This document shows, in pieces, positions 1 to 9,505 of a DNA stretch of 64,000 nucleotides. The stretch is taken from NCBI GenBank assembly GCA_014871385.1, contig CM026423.1, forward strand, positions 23,545,067 to 23,609,066, given 5' to 3'. The notes under the pieces are model-generated. The model was not told the origin of the DNA. It did no database searches and was given only the letters and a program-made list of their open reading frames with translations. The stretch is from Ceratodon purpureus (taxonomy: Eukaryota; Streptophyta; Bryopsida; Pseudoditrichales; Ditrichaceae). Numbering within the stretch: the first letter of the stretch is position 1; each line of letters begins with the position of its first letter. The position numbers and the translations under genes were made by a program.

Positions 1-350
1 AAGTTCATAGACATGTCCGGCGTGGTGGTGACAGAAAGTATGTCACAATCAAAAACGAAGAAGTTTGTTTAAAAGGGTGGATGATAATCATGTCAGTTTC
101 CAAAACTGAATTCTATAGACAGCGCGCCAACGCTGAGCTAGGGGTTCGATCTACACACCATGGTAACAAAGGGATGAAGAAGCGGAGGGCATCAACTAGA
201 CAGGCATTGGCATCGCTAGCATGCATTATCGACGCCTCTGCTGACTTAATGCCGCATAGATTTTGGACCCTTCCATCGGGCGACAGGGTAGTGGAGCGTG
301 TGTTGCCTTCTGGAACAAAGTGGAAGGACATCCGTGCGAGACTGAACGAG

Positions 351-1126
351 GTACGTTAGCTAAGAAGTTGCTTCTGCATATGTTTAAGTTCCCGCTGTTG
401 ACGAATTATGAGAATATATGGACAAGGATGTGCATGAATTCAACACTTCTATATTACACGTAAACTATTAATTTTACACGCATTGTTCAGATATGACAGT
501 TTTTATTTTACTAATCATCGACTTCAGGTATGTAATGGTACTATGAGAACGGTAGGAAAGATTCATTGAATTTATACTACATCTGATTTTCAGGATTTTT
601 ATGTGTATGATGTTATGCCAGATTAATTGTTCCATTTATTAATAAAACGTGAAGATTAAGGTTGCCCCCTTCATCTTACCTTACCGGGATTTGACAATCA
701 CTTTCACAGATTAAGGTTGCCCCCTTCATCTTACCTTACCGGGATTTGACAATCACTTTCACAGATTAAGGTGGCCCCCTTAATTCTAATGTACAATTAC
801 GATTACCTTATTCACGATGAATAACTTCTTGTTGACTTTCAATATACTTGCGATGACCGTCGTAATTCCGTTTCCCACTTCTACAATGATTAAGAGCAGG
901 AGTTGTTTTTCTTTCACCGTTAGAGTTCTGGATTGGGAGGATTTTGAATTATAATTAAATTTAAATTTCTATAAGCGATTTGCATCTTCGTCATTGTTAT
1001 ATTGGTTTCTGATGATTATTTTTCCCTTGTTCAAAATTGATATTCTTGCGCATGTATGGGCAGTGACGGAGATTAAGGTGACCACCTTAATTCGAACTTT
1101 AACCATAACGTTATATGCTTGTGCAA
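351..1126 (+). other. Probable intron of the DUF7869-like gene
   Basis: Starts with GTACGT directly after exon 1. It is AT-rich and has no coding frame. It holds two exact 55-bp tandem copies (654-708, 709-763) and four members of the 20-bp palindrome family (655, 710, 765, 1072). The 3' end reads GTGCAA before the in-phase GTT at 1127; a G-to-A change of an original CAG acceptor would explain this. Confidence 0.5.
654..763. repeat. Two perfect 55-bp tandem units
   Basis: The unit beginning GATTAAGGTTGCCCCC is repeated exactly at 654-708 and 709-763. A third start at 764 diverges after about 15 bases. Each unit begins with a degenerate copy of the dispersed 20-bp palindrome. Confidence 0.95.
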
Positions 1127-4100
1127 GTTAACCTTGCGTTAGGATTACCACCCATTTCTTCGTCGAATGTGAGTTTTCTGAGACGAATGGAGTTCACTGA
1201 CTGTATTATTAAACGTCGGGGGGATATGATTGCGCGATGTGGTACATGCGACCGGAGGAAGCAGCTGAGGGACGCTCATCCTTTAGGTTCTATTGCCTAA
1301 TCGTTTTATGCGAAATCACTAGGGCAACATCTTGCCGAACAAGAGGCTCATCGACAGGCATATTATTCGTCACGATACTTGTCAATTCAGAGGCCAGACA
1401 AAGTTCTAACAATTATCCATGATAAAATGGATCATTCTAAGACGGCCTCGCCATGTTTTGCGAACAGAAATAAGAATACGGATGGTTTGATGAAACTTCC
1501 CGTTTCGGTGACAGGTATGATAGCCCATGGGCACGGTGATGTCAGGTATGCTCATTACGCTCTCGATCTGTACAAGGCAGACTCGAATCATACTGTTGGC
1601 TCCATCGCTAGACTTCTCCGTGATCTAGAGCGGCTGAAATCGACGACAACAGGCACACTATTTGAGAACTCTGGCAGAACAAAGCTGTTTAGCGCACTAT
1701 TGGAAGGAAAGGACTCCTGTATTACTGCATTGGGCGTGTCTCGTGAATCAGCGGATGCGACTCCTCTCCCCCCCGTTCTTCATGTGCAACTAGACAACTG
1801 CTAGAAGGACAATAAAAGCAGGTTTGCGTTCTGCTTCTGGTCACTCCTTGTTGCGAAAGGGGTATTTTCAAAGGTTTTTGTATCATTTCTTCTTGTGGGT
1901 CACACACATGTAGACATTGATGCCTCTTTCGGAAGGTAGAGCATGAAACTGAGGGAGAACGATTATCCGACTCTGCCATCCCTCATGGAATCGTACATGA
2001 ATATTGACGAGAATACAGGGAAAGTAATTCCTCATTTGATCGAAGAAGTTCCTGACTTCAAGGCCTTTGTTGAGCCGTATATTGCGAAGGACGGGGATAA
2101 GCTTATAGGCCATACTAAGGGTCAGCAGTTCAAGTTTTCTATGCGCGAAGGTGAGCCGGTTATGCTGTTCAAGATTCTGTGCACGGATGAGCTCTGGAAG
2201 CCTACGGAGGGAATAAAGTTGTGGTCCACTGACATAACAGGAAAGCAGGTGCTGCCTTCCGGGGAGCCGAAAGAGGCTATTCCTATTCCAATGAGCAACA
2301 AAGACGAGATTGTGAAGGGGTTGTCTGGGTTCATAACGTATTGGGAGTCTCTTGCAGCACAGGATACGTCTGGGAACTACCTAGCGCAAAACGGATCTCT
2401 GATTGCTTACTAGAAAGGGGTGAGGGACGCTATGGTCTTACCGGCATCCACTACGGAGGTGCCACTAGATCTGGTGGACGGTTTCTAGCCTTCTACTCGG
2501 GTGCATGAGGGAGCGATTGATCTTTTCAATGCCGATGGTGGCATTCTGGAGGAATTTGATGATGACGATCATTTCATTGGCCCCGCCAGGGCGAGGCCAC
2601 AACCGTCCTTCCGTGTGGCGCGTGACTGCGCCAAAGGGTTCATGCTTCTGTTGCGCCCTGGAGAAAGCGATGAAGAACCGAAACCGGTTTGGCTAGCTCT
2701 GGCCCTTTTAGATCCGAAGTTGACTTCTTCACATGAGCATTACAAGCACATTCACGTGCAGTACTTCACGCCTATAAAGAAGGATCATGAAGTGCAGGAC
2801 TTCTACCGTAAGTGGGACACTACTGGAAGGGAAGCTTTGAGATGGCGGGCAGATTCTGCACAGCCCCCTTGTTGGGTGCACACGGACTCTATCTTAACTG
2901 CATGGAAACCGAGAGCTGGATCCATTAACATAAGTATTCCAACCTTGCAAGTGGAAATTGATAAGGATAATTTGAGTCGATGCGACTCTTCTGAAGAGGA
3001 CCTCGAGGAATCTGAAAGTACGTGAGAAGTTTTCAGGTAGAATTTTAATGACGGATAGTTCTGATACTGGAAAGGGATTGTGTCCAGTAGTATGCGCGCA
3101 ATGGGTGATGCTGGATTAAGGTGGTCACCTGAATCTGGTGGGATCTTTTTCTGCGCAGTTGTGCTATATATTGTTTATGATGAGCCTCGCCTTACCGCAA
3201 TAGTGGCTCCTCAGCGAGACATGTTATTTCACACGTAGTGATGGGCTATCCAAGTTTTATTGCAAAACGTTTAATACAAGGTTATTATGTCGCATTCATG
3301 TAGGTGTTATAGACTGAACGATAGTAATCTGAGATTAGAGTACAATTGCTTTTGTGTAAAATCGGAATTCTAATTTTTTATTCATATTCTATAGTATCCA
3401 TTATAATTGATTTATGCTGTTACTCTCTCCAGTGGTTTTACGAATTGGATTGTCGATGGCTACGTCTAAATGCAATGTGGGAAGTAGCGGTTTTCCGAAT
3501 ATGTAACTCTAACATTAATATTGAAGTGGTATACGGAAGTATTGGAAGTGATACTGAGCTTGTTTGGCGAAGTGTATTAGATTGCATTGACGGGTAATTC
3601 AACCGAGTAGAACGCCGAATCGTTAGAAATGCCTGTTCGGGCCCAGGGAAAGGTCTGAACTTAATTTTGGAATGAGATAAGTAAGGGCGACCGCCTTGAT
3701 CTAGAGTACAAAATCAATGGATCTATGTTTTATTGTGTCTAGAATTGTTTGACAATTATTTTGTGTCCAAGCACAATCCTTTGACTTTCACTTGTTCCTT
3801 ACTTCCACAGCGTCTTGGTTGAATTTTGTGCAATGGATTCGTGTCACGATAAACATATCGCCTGGAATGACGTAAACGCCGTCTACTACAGCTGGTATGT
3901 GTAGACTCATCAATTTGCTCAGAATAAAATTAGCGAGTTTTTGATATATTCCTAAATCTTATAAAATATTGCAGTTGTCAAGATTATTGTCTAAAGGAGT
4001 AGGATCATTTTTCAATCATACGGAATAATAAGGTCCTCTCCTAAAAAACGCAAAATATAGCCGTTTACGAGATATTTGAGTCTAAGAGGTTAGAATTAAG

Positions 4101-4850
4101 GCAGTCACCTTAATCATATTTGAGTAATGATAGTAATCAATTTCAGGTGGTGAGATTCTGGAAATTGAGGTAGCCACGTAAATTTTGTATATTACTTGTT
4201 TAAGTATGAATTTGAACAGATTTACACTTGGACTACAAATAAATTTTACGTCGCTTAAGGCCCTCTATACAAGGCATGTCTATCAGTAATTGAAGTTCAA
4301 TGTAGCGTGAAAAACATTCATGTGAATATTAATTGTAGAGATATCTTTACAATTTGGACATGTTGAGTTGGAGTCATAGAAGTCCGCATTATCTAGAGTA
4401 ACTATTACCATTGTTTTGAATGAATTGTAGTTGACGATATTTTAAGAAGAGCAAGTAATGTAATAATAGGCCATCCTGATGATGAAATGATGCGATCTCT
4501 ATATTAGAATGTGAATTACAGGTTCAGTTGCCAAGCCATGGCTCAAAACTGTTGGTTGGAATGAGTGTGTTCCATATAATCGGTCCGGGTTCAAAACCCA
4601 TTGGACTCGTCGTGAGCGAACTTGTGGTACATCATGGCTTGGTGCTGCTGGAGAGAAATTCACAGGCAGGAAATGTTGTACCAACCAACAGGGCCCACCT
4701 GAAGCACCTGAGATAGAGCTTGAAGATGCAGTGACAAGATGTTACAACGGTGGCTGTTGCCACCACCTCAATAAAAGGCGGTAGTTCTGACTATCCCTTT
4801 AATGAGGTACACCTTTTTATTTCCCATGCATTTAAGGTGATAACCTTAAT
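655..4850. repeat. Dispersed 20-bp palindrome family, consensus ATTAAGGTGNNCACCTTAAT
   Basis: Nine copies lie in non-coding DNA around the DUF7869-like gene. They start at 655 and 710 (half-degenerate), 765, 1072 (ATTAAGGTGACCACCTTAAT, both 9-base arms perfect), 3115, 3681, 4095, 4164 (degenerate) and 4831. The two centre bases vary freely while the arms are kept. At 3681 the eighth arm position has changed T to C and its partner A to G, so pairing is preserved. I saw no copies elsewhere in the window. This behaves like a binding or recognition site belonging to this element family rather than a simple repeat. Confidence 0.85.
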
Positions 4851-5303
4851 TGCTTAGACATAATAAGCAAGTGTACCAATCTTGATACATTATATCCCTT
4901 GAACATTTTTATCGTCTAATGTGTAAACTAGCAAAATAAATGTATGGAAGCAGTTGATATATGAAGTATATTTAGGAGAAGGTATTATTTGTTATTTAGT
5001 AAGATATAAATAGTTTAAGTATCTTCCACAATTTTAGAATTTAATCAAAATACTAAAACATGCTTATGTCAAATGTAATATATGATCAAAATCACAGAAA
5101 TAAAGATTCCTTTGCTCATTACTTGTTTCTTGAACATTCTGAAAGCATAAGGATCCACATTGGAAGCGAGTTATCGGTTGTATTTTTTGAATCTCCCAAT
5201 ATTTATAATCTTATACTATTCTCAATAGAGTTCTAGAAACCTTTCAACTAATTTATGCTGTGCTTCGAGGTACTGACAAATGTATCCATGGAAGTTACAT
5301 TTA
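3026..5303. other. AT-rich non-coding flank of the DUF7869-like gene
   Basis: No convincing ORF; the short open frames here lack codon character. It contains five members of the 20-bp palindrome family (3115-4850), suggesting that most of it still belongs to the same element. No right-hand terminal repeat or target duplication was recognised. Confidence 0.5.
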
Positions 5304-5494
5304 CCAATGTGTTCCCAATGTGTTCTCAATGTGTTCCCAATGTGTTCCCAATGTGTTCCCAATGTGTTCCCAATGTGTTCCAATGCGTTCCAATGTGTTC
5401 CCAATGTGTTCCCAATGTGATCCCAATGCGTTCCCAATGTGTTCCCAACATAATCCCAGTGCGTTCCCACTGTGTTCTGAAGGTGTTCCCAATC
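5304..5494. repeat. 11-bp minisatellite (unit about CCAATGTGTTC)
   Basis: About 16 head-to-tail copies of an 11-bp unit. The central units are identical and the edges degenerate (GCGTTCCC, GATCCC, ACATAATCCC). Because 11 is not a multiple of three, every frame is open, giving spurious repetitive ORFs on both strands. Confidence 0.95.
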
Positions 5495-6817
5495 AGGTAG
5501 TCGACAATTACAGTTCTAACAATTCCCAGATCTATGACAGATTTAATCTCTTCTGAACATTTCAAGTCTTCCTCATATTCCATTAATTAAGATGGACATT
5601 CCAATTTTAGGGTGATGAACAAATTGGTACATGAGAAATTCCCAAATTAATGAATATAGTGTTTACTGCTTGAAAAGAGAAGGAATAATGTTTTACAATG
5701 CGCTCCAATCTTATACTTGTATCTAAGTACTCTCAGGTTCACATTTTAGTGTCCCCTAAAAAGCCTTGTCTCCATATAATAAAGAAGTATGAATAGGCGT
5801 CGGCTCTAGGATTTTGAGACGTCAAGGAACGCTATTACTGTCTTACTTTTATTCAGTGCAGACAATGTCAAAGGCATTTATAAGACAAAGTGCACCGATA
5901 ATGATGTCTTTATATAAATTTGGAATTATGAACATATGAAGAGGTCATTGATTTTTCACCTATGATTGCTTGAAGCACATTAGTAATGATTCTAAAGGTG
6001 CACAATCCGTAGAGATGATAACGCGGTCTGCTTCAAAGGCCCAGACATAATTGAGCAGGACTTTAGAGAAACAGAAACGTCTTGAGAGAAAGAATAGGTT
6101 AGCATTTAGAGAAGATATTAAAACCTTGTACAACCTGCGTTTTAGGATGAGAAGGAAGGGTGGGAATTCTAATTAAAGGACTGTGGTTCAATCTAAGCAA
6201 GGCGGTGGATCGATTGGACGGGACGATGTTTCACCCCAAACGCTATTCTGCGTAGACGAAGACGTGACTCTTATCAAGAGGCCTGTTGCTAAGGTATGAC
6301 CTTTCATGCTCTCATATACTTGAGTCCTGAAAGTTAATATTCATTTAAGAAGGTTAGATTGTATCATTGTTATTCTGATGTTATTATGATGGCATAGAAT
6401 GTATGATAGACTTACTAGCGAGTTCAAATCATTTTCTTTTGGATGTGAGTCTTTACTTTGACTGGACTACAATCATTAGACACTACACTGATTGGATAAG
6501 AATATGTAGTGACATCAACTAGGCTACAGTCTAAGTAACGTTGATTATGGATATAAGACTCCTGCACTGCAAATACATCTAGCGCATATAGGGCATGCAT
6601 TAGGTACTCAGAACTCGCTTACTTGCTTGCATTCAGGAATGCACACATTCATTGGTATGTGACACACTAGTCTAGTGTGTCATAACCATGCTGACTTTAG
6701 TATGTCATGTCTGTTAGCTTGTGGAACATTGTTTCTCGGGTTGTATACGCTTCATCTAAGGTGCCAATAATGACAAATTGGATTTAAATATCTAAACACA
6801 CATATTTGAGAGAGACA
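5495..6817. other. Intergenic AT-rich sequence
   Basis: No supported gene, RNA or mobile element was recognised. Stop codons are dense in all frames. Confidence 0.5.
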
Positions 6818-6821
6818 TTAA

Positions 6822-7743
6822 TCCCTAAAGGTCCAGGAAACCCGTTTTGGATTTTTGCTATTTCGGGCAGCCTAGTTGAAGGGGTTAAAAGTAATATTTT
6901 TGGCTAATATTTTTACTGGATGCTCCCTTTACCACAAGATGTACGTGGTAAAATTTTCAAAGTCAAATTCCAAGTTTAGAGCCTTCATCTAGAAATTTTA
7001 GGTTTCAAGTCAAAATAGGGCAGTTTAAAATTAGGTTTTTTTTCAATTTTTTTTATAAATATGATCATAACCAAATCATTATTCAAAATCCAAAGTGAAC
7101 CAAGCCAAAAAGTTTACCAATTTTACAAAGGCAGCCTCCAAAAATTATATAAACAAGCTTCAAAGTTTTCTGTGATTTTACATTTTTTGCTTTCAAAAAT
7201 TGTCAAAATTCGAGATTTAGGAATTTTTCAAAAAAAAAAATTTCCTAAAATTTATAAACTCATAGATGTAACTTCTCACCGTTCACTTTTTTTCCAAACT
7301 AAAAAACTTTAATGTTATGTAAGTTTTGACGATTTTGTACCTGCTTTTGGAAAATAATTTGCATGAAGGCCAAAAAATCAAAATAATTCTTCAAAATTTT
7401 GCACAGAGGTGCCCAACTTAGGTACCTACATGGAAAAAAATATGAGCAAAATGTTTGGGGTAACAATCATCAAGTCTCCCTTGGCACCATTTAGACTATG
7501 CCTTTTGAGGGAAGCCGAAAAAAAATAAAATAGTAAACTTTGGAAGTTATAATCTCACAAATCATAAAGATCCAACAGTTGGAATTTGACATGGTGTTAG
7601 TGCAAGTAGTTAGGTTGAAGATCCTATGGTTGGAAATACTAGAAATGTAAATTTTATTGGAAACATGCATCAATTTCCATAGGGTGGTCAAAATCTGTGG
7701 TTTTCGGTTTTAGAAGTGCCAAAACACCTTGGACCTTTAGGGG
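6822..7743. mobile_element. MITE-like element with TTAA target duplication
   Basis: The left end reads TTAA (6818-6821) then TCCCTAAAGGTCCA. The right end, read inward on the other strand, is TTAA (7744-7747) then CCCCTAAAGGTCCA. This gives 14-bp inverted repeats with one mismatch inside a 4-bp TTAA duplication. The 922-bp interior is AT-rich and has no transposase; the 83-codon ORF at 7061 is Lys/Phe-rich low complexity. TTAA sites with CCC-starting TIRs are typical of piggyBac. A Harbinger-type MITE (TTA duplication) is the alternative. Confidence 0.55.
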
Positions 7744-7747
7744 TTAA

Positions 7748-8100
7748 CGCATACTTGAGACCATTCTATGTAATATATTCAAATGAAGGTTTTAATTAAA
7801 TACATGATCGAGTCACATACAAGCATAGATTTGAGGGAGAACATTCCATGTGGTTTGTCCAAATTGATACCACTCTACATAGATAATCAAACTAAATTAT
7901 CTACTTTAACAAAAGTGAGTGAAATCATTCTACATCACATCACCCATCAACACAAATATTTGAATCAAATTCAAATTTGAGTGCAACCACTCTATGTTAA
8001 TGACCAAGATTTTTTTTTGAATAAACCATAACATGTCATTTATCTAGACATTTTTTGAATGTCATCATTTTGTGATTTTTAATCACAATAGATCATTTAC

Positions 8101-8196
<96 letters not shown>

Positions 8197-8730
8197 ATGT
8201 ATATTTAACCATATAAAAAAATGATTTTAGTTTCTTGCATAACAAATTTAAGAGCTAGCCAAAATGTATGACATTGCTGCTTAAACTACCTTCCAAGTTG
8301 GAAAAATATCTATGGCACCATGACTTTGTCTTTCAGTGTCCGGTGAAAAAATAATATTCACAAGAAGCTATTACATTTCTATACGTCTAAAAAAAATTTA
8401 AAAACTATACTAAAAATTGACGCAATAGAAATCTACTAAAAATATTAAAAAACCCTGCATATAGACAATCATCTTTGAAGGGGTTCTAATGAGCAACATT
8501 GGGGAATAGGAACAAGATGCAGTAAGAAAAAGGAACAGGACAAATGACAGAAGGCAACTGTGAGGTGACAGGACTGTGGTAAAACGCAAGTCCAAGGTCG
8601 AAGAGAGCATGGTTCAAAGGTTCAGTGATTGCTAAACCGAGAAAGAATGAAGGAAACTACCGGGATGACAGGGAACGGGCTGGCAGGAGCATGGAGCGGG
8701 TCACAGAGGAAAAGGCGCTGTGGAAATGAA
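7748..8730. other. Intergenic, AT-rich with microsatellite
   Basis: No gene recognised. It contains the TATG/TA microsatellite at about 8100-8206 and short homopolymer runs. Confidence 0.5.
8100..8206. repeat. (TATG)n-(TA)n compound microsatellite
   Basis: Six TATG units are followed by about 35 TA units and a short TATG tail. Confidence 0.95.
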
Positions 8731-8753
8731 GGGAAGGGAAGGGAAGGGAAGGG
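8731..8753. repeat. (GGGAA)n short tandem repeat
   Basis: Four to five uninterrupted GGGAA units, about 90 bases upstream of the Hsp110 heat-shock element. Confidence 0.9.
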
Positions 8754-8818
8754 ATGCAACACTGCCAGTGGGAGACTGGAGTGAGCGCCTGAGGAGGGAA
8801 AGGGAGAGCTAGGGAGGG

Positions 8819-8890
8819 TTCCAGAAGAACGAGTTTGTTTGGAGTAGCTTAGGCGTGGAAGGCTCTAGTAGGACAGTCTCGGGGTATAAG
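8819..8890 (+). promoter_or_regulatory. Hsp110 promoter: heat-shock element plus TATA box
   Basis: TTCCAGAA at 8819-8826 fits the heat-shock factor dyad TTCnnGAA and is followed by GAAC, a partial third unit. A TATA-like TATAAG lies at 8885-8890, about 60 bases downstream. The spacing and order match plant heat-shock promoters and precede the Hsp110 coding region. The transcription start is inferred just after about 8915. Confidence 0.55.
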
Positions 8891-9229
8891 GGGCCCGGGG
8901 CAACAGCAGAGAGGGAGGAAGGGTCGGTCATTCATTCGTTTGCTCTGCTGGGTGTGCGGCACTAAGTTAAGTCCCAAGGGGGCCCCAAGTCCGGAGGCAG
9001 GGCCCAGAACCTTCCATCGACGCCGAGGACCAAACGCAGCCTCGACTTTATTCATTGTTTGTTTCCCTGCCTGGCTAGGGCACTCTTGCCATATATCGTT
9101 GTCACTGCACGCCTACACCATCGTCTTTTCCTCAACACTGCGTGCTGCTGGTATCGCTTTACCCAGGAACTAGGCGTCGGCTTCATTCATCGCTGCGGAA
9201 CGAGAGAGGGCGCATATTTCAATCCCCTG

Positions 9230-9478
9230 GTACGTGTCGGATCTGCTCTCCCTCTCTCCCTCTCTTTCTCTTTCCGTCCTCCATTCTTACAATTTTCAAT
9301 TTTATTCTCCCTTCTCTCTGCACCTCAAAACGGTTGCACTTTAAAATTTCGCCAGTGGTTGCGCGGGGGGGTTTGCCATTCTGAGGCCGAGGCACGCCAT
9401 TAGTTGTCAGGCCGCTGCAGCCGCAGCGAGGAGTAGCAACCGGGGCCATTGATTGATAAGCACGCATATTGATTCTAG
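9230..9478 (+). other. Putative 5'-UTR intron of the Hsp110 gene
   Basis: CTG|GTACGT at 9230 is a strong donor and TTGATTCTAG|GTC ending at 9478 is a plausible acceptor. The interval is pyrimidine-rich and lies entirely upstream of the ATG at 9506. Leader introns are common in plant chaperone genes. Inferred from splice signals only. Confidence 0.45.
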
Positions 9479-9505
9479 GTCAGGGCAGGCAGGCAGGGCG
9501 GCACC

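Larger units (their letters stand above)
1..3025 (+). pseudogene. Decayed transposon-type gene (DUF7869-like protein), 5' end outside window
   Basis: Exon 1 is open from base 3 to 350, in frame with the ATG at 90, and ends at a GAG|GTACGT donor. It encodes a Trp/Lys-rich stretch followed by FYRQRANAELGVRSTHHGN. The second coding block, 1127-3025, is one reading frame of about 630 codons without any frameshift, but carries five in-frame stops: TAA at 1298 and TAG at 1802, 1937, 2411 and 2486. Readable motifs in order are IIHDKMDHSKTASPC, GMIAHGHGDVRYAHYALDL, HVQLDNC, FLLVGHTHVDIDASFGR, FITYWESLAAQD, and an acidic C-terminal region with HIHVQYFTPI. The QxDNC...VGHTHxxID pattern is typical of DUF7869/transposase-related proteins (recognised from family memory). 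The putative acceptor before 1127 reads CAA instead of CAG, so splicing is probably lost. Four TAGs sit where Trp is plausible. Non-functional copy; original role probably transposition. Confidence 0.72.

Noticed and set aside
5222..5583. Overlapping repetitive ORFs on both strands
   Set aside because: Products of the 11-bp minisatellite, whose length leaves every frame open.
7061..7312. 83-codon ORF inside the TTAA-flanked element
   Set aside because: Lys/Phe/Gln low complexity from AT-rich DNA; no transposase motif.
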